NCBI RefSeq assembly: GCF_002000055.1
Contig: NZ_MVBD01000004.1
Location: 278,318 to 342,317 of the forward strand
Source: Marinicella sediminis
GTDB lineage: Bacteria; Pseudomonadota; Gammaproteobacteria; Xanthomonadales; Marinicellaceae
Direction: 5' to 3'
DNA: 64,000 nucleotides
The notes beneath the pieces are model-generated. The model had not been told where the DNA came from. It made no database searches and saw nothing but the letters and a program-made list of their open reading frames with translations. This document shows positions 35,527 to 44,651 of the stretch, piece after piece (the stretch's first letter is position 1; each line of letters starts with the position of its first letter). The position numbers and the translations under genes were made by a program.

Positions 35527-37812
35527 ATGAAAAACCACAAAACCACATTGTTGGTGGCTGCCATGATGGCGGCCTGTTCGGCTGGCGCTCAACAGCCAGC
35601 AACCGTTTCTGGATCAGAGGATCAGATCAATTTTGCCTATGCCGGTGACGACACCCGTCTGGGAATTGGCATTGACAATGAAGGTGAAATCATTGGTGAA
35701 TTCCTCAAGTCATTCAACACCAGCTGGCAAAGCAACTGGATGGGAGAGATCTGGCTGTCTGATGGTGCCGGCGGCCTGAAGCTGGACTACCATCGCATCG
35801 CAGGTGCCAATGAAAAAGGCGACCTGATTAACAATGAAGACAACATCCGCATCTGGAAGTACTTTGCAGCCATCGACCAGAATACCTTTGATGACCAAAA
35901 ATTCACCATTGGTTTTGGTTCCGAAGTCAAAGATCGGTTTTGGAACGTCAATTTCAGTTCAGCAGTGACCGGTTCTCGTTTGGTTAACCAATCAAGCAAT
36001 TCAGTGACCACAGATATTTTTGGTCAACTGGACGGCCGGGACTTTGTCCAGGCACAAACCATTGAGACCATCATCAGAAATTATGAGCACCCCTATGACT
36101 GGGGACTGGGTGGCCGGCTCGGCAAATTCTTTGAAGGCTCGCTGGTTCGCTTAACCGGTGGACTTGATTATGAACAGGGTGACTTTGATTCAGATCAATT
36201 CACCGGCAGCCTGAGCCTGGAAAAATACTTCAAAAACACCGGACACAGCCTGGCACTGTCAGTGGAACAAATTGAAAAATCCGGAGACTTTGAAACCAAC
36301 AAATCCGATACCCGCGCCAACCTACTTTACCGCTATGATTTTGGCCAGTCTTACTTGCCGACCACTGTGGACGAAGAAGTTCAGGTGGTTGATGAAGATC
36401 GCTTGAAACAATTACAGCTGGACAATCGTCAGCTGGTACAAAACAAAGTTGATTTATCATCCATGGCCTTTTTCGATCTGGATAAATCGGTGATACGAGG
36501 TGATGCAGCCGCTGAACTCAAGTCCCTGGTTGAGCAAATCAAGCAAACCGAACTGGCCAGCAGCATCAACATCGTTGGACATACCTGTGACATCGCGTCA
36601 GAAAGTTACAACCTTAAACTTTCCAAACGCCGTGCCAACAGCGCCAAAGACTTTTTTGTCGAACATGGCATCAGTGCTGACATCATCCAGACCAACGGCA
36701 TGGGCGAATCACAACCCGCTTTTGATAACGATGGCCCTGATAAACCCAAAAACCGTCGCGTTGAAATCACTTTCCTGACCATTGAAAACGATTACATTGA
36801 GGTTGACATCGCTGATGAAGACATGCCCATGAAATGGGTTAAACGTAAAGTTGATGCTCCTGCTGCCTGGATCAACCGCGCATTGCGTAACCCAGCTCAA
36901 CACAAACGCACTGTGGATGTTTATAAATACCAGGAAACAGAAACCAACACCACCCTTGGTGAGGTCATCTTTTTAAACGCTGACCCGGTTGCCAATGACG
37001 ATGGGCTGACCATTGAACGTAATTCCTCAGGTGTGATCATAGATGTCCTGGCCAATGACTCTGACAGCGATGAAGGCGATGTACTGACCATTGAATCTAC
37101 CACTCAGGCCAGCAACGGCACCGTGGTTAACAACGGCAGCGTACTGACATACGTGCCCAACAATGGCTTCATTGGTTCTGACTCATTCAGTTACACTGTG
37201 GTTGACGGAGAAGGTGGATCAGCCACTGCCACCGTTAACATCACCGTGATCAACATTGCCCCGGTCGCTGCTGATGACAGCATCAATGCAGAATCCGGTC
37301 AAGCCGTGAACATCACCGTACTTGACAACGATGTGGACCAGGATGGAGGCGTGCTCAGTGTGGTGGGTGTTACCCAACCTGCCAATGGACAGGTTACCAT
37401 CAACAATGATGGCAGCATCACTTACCTCTCAGCTACTGGCTTTGAAGGCAGCGACAGCTTCACTTACACCATCAGTGATGGTGATGGCGGTGAATCCACG
37501 GCGACGGTCAATGTTACGGTGTTGTCACCCAATACGGCACCAGTGGCCAACGATGATGCCTACTTCACCCCCATGAACATCTCACTGACCATCAACCCGC
37601 TGGACAATGACACTGATGCCGATGGTGATCTGCTGACACTGGTTTCAGTCAACACCGATGGCGCTCTGGGTTCAGTGATTGATATCAATGCCGATGGCAC
37701 CATCACCTATGTACCGCCAGCAGACTGGTGTGGACTGGACAGCTTCACTTACACCGTCACTGATGGCCGGGTTCAGGTCACAGCCACCGTTACTGTGGAG
37801 GTACTGGACTGA
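35527..37812 (+). CDS. OmpA-family outer membrane protein with Ig-like repeats
   Basis: A 761-residue protein. After the signal peptide (ending CSAGAQ) comes a roughly 270-residue region of alternating strands, probably a beta-barrel. An OmpA-like peptidoglycan-binding domain follows (SSMAFFDLDKSVI, NIVGHTCD, LSKRRANSAKDFF, NRRVEI). Three cadherin/Ig-like repeats of about 90 residues end the protein, each with an Asn-Asp-rich VLANDSDSDEGD-like block and a GSDSFSYTV-like block. It would tie the outer membrane to peptidoglycan while exposing or extending Ig modules. ATG at 35527 has AGGGGAT upstream. Confidence 0.88.
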   Translation: MKNHKTTLLVAAMMAACSAGAQQPATVSGSEDQINFAYAGDDTRLGIGIDNEGEIIGEFLKSFNTSWQSNWMGEIWLSDGAGGLKLDYHRIAGANEKGDLINNEDNIRIWKYFAAIDQNTFDDQKFTIGFGSEVKDRFWNVNFSSAVTGSRLVNQSSNSVTTDIFGQLDGRDFVQAQTIETIIRNYEHPYDWGLGGRLGKFFEGSLVRLTGGLDYEQGDFDSDQFTGSLSLEKYFKNTGHSLALSVEQIEKSGDFETNKSDTRANLLYRYDFGQSYLPTTVDEEVQVVDEDRLKQLQLDNRQLVQNKVDLSSMAFFDLDKSVIRGDAAAELKSLVEQIKQTELASSINIVGHTCDIASESYNLKLSKRRANSAKDFFVEHGISADIIQTNGMGESQPAFDNDGPDKPKNRRVEITFLTIENDYIEVDIADEDMPMKWVKRKVDAPAAWINRALRNPAQHKRTVDVYKYQETETNTTLGEVIFLNADPVANDDGLTIERNSSGVIIDVLANDSDSDEGDVLTIESTTQASNGTVVNNGSVLTYVPNNGFIGSDSFSYTVVDGEGGSATATVNITVINIAPVAADDSINAESGQAVNITVLDNDVDQDGGVLSVVGVTQPANGQVTINNDGSITYLSATGFEGSDSFTYTISDGDGGESTATVNVTVLSPNTAPVANDDAYFTPMNISLTINPLDNDTDADGDLLTLVSVNTDGALGSVIDINADGTITYVPPADWCGLDSFTYTVTDGRVQVTATVTVEVLD

Positions 37813-37816
37813 CCAA

Positions 37817-38104
37817 ATGAACGAAGCATTACAACAAAAATACCTGGCTTCATTCAATGACAAAATCGAACTCATGGAACAAGCACTTGCCGGTCATGAC
37901 CGGCAAGTGTTGATCCAAAAGGTTCATCAATTGGCCGGTTCCAGTGGCAGCTATGGCTATGAAACCTTATCAGCACGTTGCACTCAGATCGAAGAGATGT
38001 TGATGTCTGATGACTGCAATGATGACCAGCTTGTTGAACTGTTTGAACCATTGCTTACCATGATGAAAGAGTTGTGCAGTAAAAACGTTGATACCGCCGG
38101 CTGA
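37817..38104 (+). CDS. HPt (histidine phosphotransfer) domain protein
   Basis: A 95-residue single-domain protein. The phospho-acceptor is His37 in KVHQLAGSSGSYGY, the typical HPt motif. Start ATG at 37817 is 5 bases after the OmpA-family stop, so the two genes are very likely in one operon. No hybrid kinase is adjacent; the nearest histidine kinases are at 6796 and 39882 and are of simple type. The coding sequence contains a perfect 26-base palindrome at 37884-37909. Confidence 0.8.
   Translation: MNEALQQKYLASFNDKIELMEQALAGHDRQVLIQKVHQLAGSSGSYGYETLSARCTQIEEMLMSDDCNDDQLVELFEPLLTMMKELCSKNVDTAG
37884..37909. repeat. perfect 26-base palindrome inside the HPt gene
   Basis: CACTTGCCGGTCA followed by its exact reverse complement, with no spacer and no mismatch. 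It lies in the HPt coding sequence around codons 23-31. Confidence 0.85.
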
Positions 38105-38404
38105 ACACCCTCCGCAGATAGCAGTTACAGGCATCAACCGCTGATGCAGCAGTCAATCAAATCCGATTGGAACCCATCTATACCGTTACTCAACAACCCA
38201 GGCAGATGCTTTTCACAACCCGTGATGAGCATCTTGCTGAACTGAATGCATGCTTCAACTTATTGACTGGTATTACAAACTGCCGGACAAACTGCTCATA
38301 CGAACAGTTGATATCACACCTGTGGACGCTGTCAAAAGACCTTGTCAGAAAGCAACAATGAATCAAACCAGCGCTCAGACGACCCTGCTACTGATTAGCC
38401 GCAA
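38105..38404. other. 300-base gap without a recognised gene
   Basis: Between the HPt gene and the convergent exosortase gene. Short open frames at 38167-38361 and 38250-38447 have no ribosome binding site or recognisable protein. I see no strong hairpin or promoter here. It could be a decayed gene. Confidence 0.5.
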
Positions 38405-38935
38405 TCAGGCGGGTTGTTGTTCCATGTCATCAGCCGGATCGGATTGATTGGGTTGATCCTTTTTGGGCAGATAACGCAACCAGATAAGCCACACCACCAG
38501 CGCATCCAGAATGATCAGCGCCTGCCACAAATACAGGTGAAACCAGTCAAACCACACCCGATCCCATTGCAGCAGATAAAACAATGAAATGATGCGCACT
38601 GAATTCAAAGCCTGAATGGCAATAAAGCCCCAAAACAACCCTTTGAGTTTGTAGAAAAATGAGGAAGGGAAAGCGACCACAGCCGCAAACAGGATGATCA
38701 TGGCTTCAACACCATTACACCCGGGGGCAATTTGAATACCTTGATTGGTCACTGCGTCCCTGATCACATCACCTTCGGCAATCACATTGGGGTCAAACAA
38801 TTGAATCAGCCAACTACAAAAAGTGGCAATCAAAGAGGTAAATGGTAACACCACTGCCTGCCTGACAGGCTCATAAATCTCCAGCATAAACAGACTGACA
38901 ATGAGGGTCATGAACAGCAATGAAAATCTCAGCAT
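38405..38935 (-). CDS. xrtH: exosortase H-like membrane protease (XrtH)
   Basis: A 176-residue protein with several membrane segments. It carries the exosortase catalytic triad positions: Cys73 in APGCNGVEA, Arg114 in NSVRIISL and His133 in FHLYLWQ. The short length matches exosortase H, which in other bacteria processes IPTLxxWG-CTERM proteins at the inner membrane. The C-terminal tail is charged and Pro/Asp-rich. No protein in this window ends with an IPTL-type signal, so its substrates lie elsewhere. Confidence 0.85.
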   Translation of the reverse strand: MLRFSLLFMTLIVSLFMLEIYEPVRQAVVLPFTSLIATFCSWLIQLFDPNVIAEGDVIRDAVTNQGIQIAPGCNGVEAMIILFAAVVAFPSSFFYKLKGLFWGFIAIQALNSVRIISLFYLLQWDRVWFDWFHLYLWQALIILDALVVWLIWLRYLPKKDQPNQSDPADDMEQQPA

Positions 38936-38989
38936 GGGCAGTTAAAGTGGTCAAAAAAAAGCATTGTACCAAAAACCTGAAAACTTTCA

Positions 38990-39166
38990 TCAGGCTAGAT
39001 TATATGAGCCAGCGATTTACAATCAATTAATCCTTAATTAACGACTTCTTAACAGAAATGTTAGTAGAATTATTTTTAACGTCAGAGTTCTCCAAATAAT
39101 TTTGACTTTATCTGGGCATCATTTGAATACCCAAGGCGTTTGAGCAAACACCTTGGGTTTTTTTTT
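38990..39166 (+). ncRNA. candidate small RNA or attenuated leader ending in a terminator
   Basis: A complete intrinsic terminator (39129-39166) lies on the plus strand with no plus-strand gene close before it. Transcription entering it must begin in the AT-rich 38940-39128 region. The 5' end is unknown; the start given is only a bound. Alternatives are a free sRNA or a leader of the two-component operon starting at 39212. Confidence 0.4.
39129..39166 (+). terminator. strong intrinsic terminator upstream of the two-component genes
   Basis: ACCCAAGG (39129-39136) pairs with CCTTGGGT (39151-39158), with an inner GTTT/AAAC stem and GAGC loop, then a run of nine T. Only 45 bases separate it from the regulator ATG at 39212. 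Confidence 0.88.
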
Positions 39167-39211
39167 GCCAACCCAACAGAAAACCCAACCCAAAAATGAG
39201 ACCTAAATGTT

Positions 39212-39898
39212 ATGAAAATACTGGTAGTTGAAGACAACACGGACATCGCAGCGAACATCGTTGATTACTTTGAAGACCGCGATCACATCGTTGATTACGC
39301 TGGTGATGGCATCACTGGCCTGCACCTGGCCATCACCAATGATTTTGATGTCATCATCCTGGACCTGATGTTACCAGGTATGGATGGCCTTGATTTGTGC
39401 AAAAAACTGCGCAAAGATGCCAAGAAAAACACCCCTATCATCATGCTGACAGCCCGCGATACCCTCGAACAAAAACTGGAAGGCTTTGAATTTGGTGCCG
39501 ATGATTATATGGTCAAACCCTTTGCTTTGCAGGAACTCGAAGCTCGGGTCACCGTACTGGGCAACAGGAAAAAACAAAACCTCAACAGAATCCTCACCGT
39601 CGCAGACCTGGAATACAACCTCAACAGCCTCACCGTGAAACGGGATGGCAAACAGCTGAAAATGAACCCCACGGGATTGAAATTATTACAAATCCTCATG
39701 GAGGCCAGTCCATATGTGGTTCCCCGTGAAGAACTGGAGGTTAAGGTCTGGGGCGAAGAGATGCCTGACTCTGACTCACTTCGGGTACACATCCACGGCT
39801 TGCGAACCACCATCGACAAACCTTTTGACAAAAACCTGATCCATACCAGACATGGCATTGGATACCACGTATCGGACCCGGATGAACTTTCGGAGTAG
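39212..39898 (+). CDS. OmpR-family response regulator
   Basis: A 228-residue regulator. The receiver domain has ED at residues 7-8, phospho-acceptor Asp51 in IILDLMLPG and Lys in YMVKPFA. The winged-helix DNA-binding domain follows (residues about 125-225, with RHGIGYHV). It overlaps the kinase gene by 17 bases. The region upstream contains a strong terminator, so expression may depend on read-through or a promoter hidden in the last 45 bases. Confidence 0.93.
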   Translation: MKILVVEDNTDIAANIVDYFEDRDHIVDYAGDGITGLHLAITNDFDVIILDLMLPGMDGLDLCKKLRKDAKKNTPIIMLTARDTLEQKLEGFEFGADDYMVKPFALQELEARVTVLGNRKKQNLNRILTVADLEYNLNSLTVKRDGKQLKMNPTGLKLLQILMEASPYVVPREELEVKVWGEEMPDSDSLRVHIHGLRTTIDKPFDKNLIHTRHGIGYHVSDPDELSE

Positions 39899-41174
39899 CA
39901 TCAAAAGCCGGATCATCATTGGTTTTCTGGCTTTCAGTACATTACTCACCACGGTCTTTGCCATCAGTTCCATCACCATCCGGCAAAGCTTGCAGACTGA
40001 CCTGATTGCACAAACCATCCAGGAAGACCTGGATGCATATATGCTGCGGGTCAGTGGCAACCCACAGGTCATCAGTGAAGAACCGGTTTCCAACAATGTG
40101 GTGGGCATCATCACCACGCCGGATAATTTTCACCTGGACCTGCCACTGCATTATGCCGACCTGGATGAAGGGACACATGTCCTTCAGGAAGACAGTAAAA
40201 CCTATATTGTGGCGGTGAACAAACGACACCAGGTGGATGACCAGCCAGTCTGGGGTTACATCAAATACGACATCAGCCACATGGGACAGAACAACCAACC
40301 ACTGTTGATGGCTTTTGCGCTGATGTTTCTGGTGTTTCTGTTGTTGGCTTATTTACTCGCCATTTATGTGTCAAAAAAAGCGCTCAAACCTTTGAGCAAA
40401 CTGGCCGCGAAACTGGAAAACCTGTCCAATGACATCCACATTGAACCATTGGCACCCCACTTTCATGAAGATGAAGTCGGTCAGATTGCCAAAGCACTGG
40501 ATGCCTATGCACAGAAACTCACTGATTACGTTATTCGCGACAAAGAATTCAATGCCGACGTCAGTCATGAACTGAGGACCCCGCTGACTGTCATTCGCAG
40601 TACCGTTGAATTGATCAAATCCAACCCCAAAATCACCACCAAAGAACTGGATCGCATCAACCGCATTGAACGGGCTGCCAAACAATCATCTGAACTGACC
40701 GAAACCCTGCTGCTACTGGCCAGGGAGGAACGCAAGGAACATCCTGGGCACGAACGAACCCAGCCGGGACTGATCATCCGTAGCATCCTGGAGGGGTTTG
40801 AGCCCACATTGAAACTGAAACCGGTAAAAACCAAAATCACTGAGAATGACTGGTTACAGGTCAAGGCGCCAGAATCGGTGGTTTCTGTTGTGCTGAGCAA
40901 CCTGATCGGCAATGCCATCAAATACACCACCGAAGGGACTGTGCACATCATTTTGAACAAAGACCACATCATTGTGGAAGATGAGGGGATTGGGGTCAAT
41001 GAATCTGAGCTGCCCAAGCTTTTTGATCGGCATTACCGGGTCGGCAAGTCCAACAGCAAAGGATCGGGCCTTGGATTAGCTATCGTCAAAAGGTTATGCG
41101 ACCTGTATAATTGGGACATTGAAATCAAACGCAACAACACGACTGGTTTATCAGCCAAACTCACATTCCGTTGA
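39882..41174 (+). CDS. sensor histidine kinase
   Basis: A 430-residue kinase paired with the OmpR-type regulator. Membrane segments are at about residues 10-31 and 141-162, flanking a periplasmic sensor of about 110 residues. HAMP follows, then the phospho-acceptor His229 in DVSHELRTPL, and an ATPase domain with NLIGNAIKYT, DEGIG and GSGLGLAIVK. ATG at 39882 overlaps the regulator by 17 bases; an earlier frame start at 39852 is less likely. The signal sensed is unknown. Confidence 0.92.
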   Translation: MNFRSSIKSRIIIGFLAFSTLLTTVFAISSITIRQSLQTDLIAQTIQEDLDAYMLRVSGNPQVISEEPVSNNVVGIITTPDNFHLDLPLHYADLDEGTHVLQEDSKTYIVAVNKRHQVDDQPVWGYIKYDISHMGQNNQPLLMAFALMFLVFLLLAYLLAIYVSKKALKPLSKLAAKLENLSNDIHIEPLAPHFHEDEVGQIAKALDAYAQKLTDYVIRDKEFNADVSHELRTPLTVIRSTVELIKSNPKITTKELDRINRIERAAKQSSELTETLLLLAREERKEHPGHERTQPGLIIRSILEGFEPTLKLKPVKTKITENDWLQVKAPESVVSVVLSNLIGNAIKYTTEGTVHIILNKDHIIVEDEGIGVNESELPKLFDRHYRVGKSNSKGSGLGLAIVKRLCDLYNWDIEIKRNNTTGLSAKLTFR

Positions 41175-41212
41175 ATGGCAGTATGGCCTGGCCATGGTGA
41201 TTAGCCCATTGC

Positions 41213-42790
41213 ATGCAGCAGACACGACTTATACGGACGAATCAAGTGAACCAAAGACTTTCTGAATCAGCCAGAAAAATCATACAGTGCTGCCGCCAGG
41301 GAGATGTTGATCAGTTACAAAAACTGCTCAACAGCGGGGTGGACATCAATGACGTCAGTCATGGCGATTTCGTGCCATTGAACACAGCTCTGAAACATGG
41401 CCGCTGGAAAATTGCCCGTTATTTGTTACAACAAAATGCCGTACCCGGACATGCCGACCAACCCGCGCTGATCGCGGCCACCCAGTATCCCAAAGACATG
41501 ACCACCGGGATTGAATTGATCTTCAGACACACTGGCAACCTGGATGTAACCGACAAAAACGGCCGCACGGCATTGATGACGGCCTGTCTGCTGGGACATG
41601 AAAAGAAAGTCAAGTTTCTGTTACAGGACACCGACAACATTCAGGCCAGGGATGAAATGGGTATGAGTGCATTCCTTGATGCCATCATCAGCCAATCTCC
41701 CAGCATTGTTGAGACCCTCATTGCCCGAGGCGTTGATGTTCACGAAACCAATCTTGAAGGGGACAATGCCCTGATGATTGCCATTCAGACCCCGACACCC
41801 AACATCAAAGTCATCAAACGGTTGCTGGAAGAAGATGTGGACTGCTGCCATAAAAACCAGCATGGCCGCACGGCATTTGATGTGGCTGCCAGAAAACACC
41901 CACACATTCAAAAATTATTTGTCACCAAACTGGAGGCCGATAAACAGCTGGAATTGCCGTTGTTTGACACCGGTGAAAAACAATCCATCGATGAAAACCC
42001 CCGCCCCACCAAAGCAGTACCTCAGGACAAAAACACCCCCAAAGCCAGCGCATTCCCCACAGAGGCCTGGTTCTCTGCGGTATCAGGTGGTAACCTAGGC
42101 AAATTAAATCAACTGCGCATGAAAGGGACACCAATCGATGTCACCGATGACAAAGGGTGTACCGCCCTGATTCATGCAGCCGGCAAAGGCTTGCGGGCTG
42201 TGGCCTCATATTTATTACAGAACGGGGCGAGCCCCGAACACCGATCTAAAAATGGCAGCACCGCTTTGTCCAGTGCCATCATCAGTAACTCTCGGGCAGT
42301 GGTCGGTTTGCTATTGAATCATGGTGCAGATCCCTGCAAAACCGGACCCGGGGGCTACCCATATGCCTCCTTGGCAGCCGCACAGTGGAATGAAGATTGC
42401 CTCAGCTTACTGCTGCAGTCGGGAGCCTCAATCAACACCACAGATGCCCACGGCATGTCCTTGTTTCATCATGTGGCCATTGCCGCAGAGTATTATGTAC
42501 AAACTGCACGAGCCAAAGGCACAATGCGATTGTTGGCCCAGAACCAACTGGACATCAATCAAATAAACCAACAAGGCAACACCTGCCTGCATGTTTTGTG
42601 TGGCGCACATAAAACCAGTTATCACTTGGATGATGACAGCCACCTGGCCAACATTGTTCATGAAGCACTGAAACTGGGAGCCAACCCGAAAGCCACCAAT
42701 CACCAGGGTTTCACTGCTCTGCAATACGCCAAAAAGCATCGATTACTGAACACCAAGGGAGTGATTTTGTCTGTCCTTGACGCCTGGTAA
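41213..42790 (+). CDS. ankyrin repeat protein
   Basis: A 525-residue protein with no signal peptide or membrane segment. Two sets of ankyrin repeats are visible, residues about 22-245 and 285-525, separated by a charged linker near residue 250-285. Repeat features include GRTALMTACLLGH, GCTALIHAAGKG and NGSTALSSAI. Ankyrin repeats bind other proteins. Its stop is 4 bases before an ECF sigma factor, so they are probably co-transcribed. The role is unknown; a regulator of the sigma factor is possible. Confidence 0.88.
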   Translation: MQQTRLIRTNQVNQRLSESARKIIQCCRQGDVDQLQKLLNSGVDINDVSHGDFVPLNTALKHGRWKIARYLLQQNAVPGHADQPALIAATQYPKDMTTGIELIFRHTGNLDVTDKNGRTALMTACLLGHEKKVKFLLQDTDNIQARDEMGMSAFLDAIISQSPSIVETLIARGVDVHETNLEGDNALMIAIQTPTPNIKVIKRLLEEDVDCCHKNQHGRTAFDVAARKHPHIQKLFVTKLEADKQLELPLFDTGEKQSIDENPRPTKAVPQDKNTPKASAFPTEAWFSAVSGGNLGKLNQLRMKGTPIDVTDDKGCTALIHAAGKGLRAVASYLLQNGASPEHRSKNGSTALSSAIISNSRAVVGLLLNHGADPCKTGPGGYPYASLAAAQWNEDCLSLLLQSGASINTTDAHGMSLFHHVAIAAEYYVQTARAKGTMRLLAQNQLDINQINQQGNTCLHVLCGAHKTSYHLDDDSHLANIVHEALKLGANPKATNHQGFTALQYAKKHRLLNTKGVILSVLDAW

Positions 42791-42794
42791 TCCG

Positions 42795-43331
42795 ATGAAC
42801 CGTCATCAGCTACAAGCCATTTTTTTGCAACACCGACACCTCATTGAGCAGGCGGTGAATAGCAAGAACATCCGCATATCCGGGGTCACCGCCGATGATG
42901 TGATTCAGGAAACGTCCATCAGAATATTTAATGTCATAAAAAGTGACCGACAAATCGATAACATGTCGTCATATATATACAGAACGGTGGCAAATGTCAT
43001 TGTAGATCTGGCCAGAAAGAACAACAAGCACCAGGAACATGAGTGGATTGTTGATGCAACGGAAGATCATTCCGAATGGCAACTTGATGACCAGAACCCG
43101 GCTGATGAGCTGGCTGGAGAGGAATTACATAAAACCATTTCCGCAGCCATCGAATCATTACCGGAAAGCCGCAGAATTGCGGTCAAAATGAGATTACAGG
43201 GTTATACCATCGCAGAAATGTCTGAATTAACCGGATGGCCGTATTACAAAGCGGAAAACTTATCCAAAAGGTCAATGAAGGCACTGCGGGATCAACTGAA
43301 AAAGTCAGGCGTAGATTATGAAATTAACTGA
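42795..43331 (+). CDS. ECF-type sigma factor (second)
   Basis: A 178-residue sigma factor. Region 2 is seen around DDVIQETSIRIFNVI and SSYIYRTVANVIVD; region 4 around YTIAEMSELTGWPYYKAENLSKRS. ATG at 42795 begins 4 bases after the ankyrin stop; an in-frame start at 42777 lies inside the ankyrin gene. The sigma gene overlaps the next gene by 14 bases, typical for a sigma/anti-sigma pair. Confidence 0.88.
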   Translation: MNRHQLQAIFLQHRHLIEQAVNSKNIRISGVTADDVIQETSIRIFNVIKSDRQIDNMSSYIYRTVANVIVDLARKNNKHQEHEWIVDATEDHSEWQLDDQNPADELAGEELHKTISAAIESLPESRRIAVKMRLQGYTIAEMSELTGWPYYKAENLSKRSMKALRDQLKKSGVDYEIN

Positions 43332-43815
43332 ACAACAATTGGCTCAGCTGATGAGCCAGAAAAGCACTCAAAACAACCAGCAGGCGGTACAGGCCAGTGA
43401 TTGTCTGGATGCCAGCCCTGCTTCTTCAGAACGCCTCAGACAGGCTGAAAAACTACTGGATAACCACACCACCGCGCAGGCCATGAAAGCCGCTTTGGCC
43501 GCCAAACCCTGGGCACAGGCCGTGGCCAGTGATGTACAGCACAGACAACAGTCCTGGGTAATTCGCCTGCTGAATGGCTCTGCCATGAAATGGGGAATGA
43601 CTGCTGCTGCATTCGCATTTGTGGCCATGGTAGCAGTACCACAACTCAATCAATCTGTTGAACAAAGTTTGCCCCTGACAGATCAGAATGTCGCCAATGA
43701 CATGATCAACAGCGGTCATTTCGATGCACCAGTTTCTGATCAGTTGAATTCAGGTGGTTTTGAGCCGGTTGACAGATCCTCCAAAGACCGGGTATCTCAA
43801 CATTCGTTTGGCTGA
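43318..43815 (+). CDS. single-pass membrane protein, probable anti-sigma factor
   Basis: A 165-residue protein with one membrane segment at about residues 92-108 (WGMTAAAFAFVAMVAV). The N-terminal 85 residues are Gln/Ala-rich and cytoplasmic, the rest periplasmic. It overlaps the ECF sigma gene by 14 bases. No known domain is recognised; the anti-sigma role is inferred from order and topology. Confidence 0.7.
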   Translation: MKLTEQQLAQLMSQKSTQNNQQAVQASDCLDASPASSERLRQAEKLLDNHTTAQAMKAALAAKPWAQAVASDVQHRQQSWVIRLLNGSAMKWGMTAAAFAFVAMVAVPQLNQSVEQSLPLTDQNVANDMINSGHFDAPVSDQLNSGGFEPVDRSSKDRVSQHSFG

Positions 43816-43832
43816 ACACTGAAACTGGCCGA

Positions 43833-44651
43833 ATGCGCATATCTGACTGGATTGAACACCAGTCCAAATTCAATGAATCGATCAACACCAGCGACCTGAA
43901 TCAGCTGCTGTGCCATGTGCTGTCTGTCAATACAGCCTGGTTGATGGGCCACCAGGACACCAGCCTGGCGCCAACAGAACTGACCCGTCTTGAAGAACTT
44001 GCCAGCCAGCTCTGTGAAGGCCGGCCCCTGAACTACCTGACTGGAACCAGGGCCTTTTGGGATGTGGAGCTTAAAGTCAATGAACACACCCTAGTACCTC
44101 GTCCGGACACGGAAACACTGATTGAAGCCATTTTGGACAAACACCTCATGCCAGACAACATACTCGATCTGGGTACCGGCAGCGGTGCGCTGGCCATCGT
44201 TTTGGCCCGATTGTTTACCAAAGCCAGTGTGTTGGCCACTGATGTTTCAGCACATGCACTGGAAGTGGCCGCGCAAAACCGTGATATTTTGCAAGTAAGC
44301 AACCTGGAATTGCAGCAATCAAACTGGTTTGAAGCCATTCCGAATCAGCTGTTTGACCTGATTGTAAGTAATCCCCCCTACATCGCTGCCGATGATCCAC
44401 ACCTGAATGACTTGATCCATGAACCCATCACCGCTCTGGTGGCAGGGAAAGACGGACTGGACGCCTACCGGGACATTTGTCAGCATGCGGGCAGGTATTT
44501 GCAGAAAATGGGCTGGCTGTTCTTTGAGCATGGCTGGCAACAACATCAGCAGGTGGCTGGATTATTACAACAGGCTGGCTTTACAGAGATCAGTTCCACA
44601 GCTGATATTCAGGGGCATCTGCGCGTCACCATGGGCCGCTGGCCCGGGTAA
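43833..44651 (+). CDS. prmC: peptide chain release factor N5-glutamine methyltransferase PrmC
   Basis: A 272-residue SAM-dependent methyltransferase that methylates the GGQ glutamine of release factors. The SAM site is ILDLGTGSGALAI; the catalytic NPPY is in IVSNPPYIAA. The N-terminal helical domain and RPLNYLTG are typical. Start ATG at 43833 is 18 bases after the previous stop. The end abuts the convergent DUF962 gene with no gap. Confidence 0.95.
   Translation: MRISDWIEHQSKFNESINTSDLNQLLCHVLSVNTAWLMGHQDTSLAPTELTRLEELASQLCEGRPLNYLTGTRAFWDVELKVNEHTLVPRPDTETLIEAILDKHLMPDNILDLGTGSGALAIVLARLFTKASVLATDVSAHALEVAAQNRDILQVSNLELQQSNWFEAIPNQLFDLIVSNPPYIAADDPHLNDLIHEPITALVAGKDGLDAYRDICQHAGRYLQKMGWLFFEHGWQQHQQVAGLLQQAGFTEISSTADIQGHLRVTMGRWPG

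Noticed and set aside
38167..38447. Two short overlapping frames between the HPt and exosortase genes
   Set aside because: TTG or internal ATG starts without ribosome binding sites; no similarity recognised. They may be remnants but cannot be supported.
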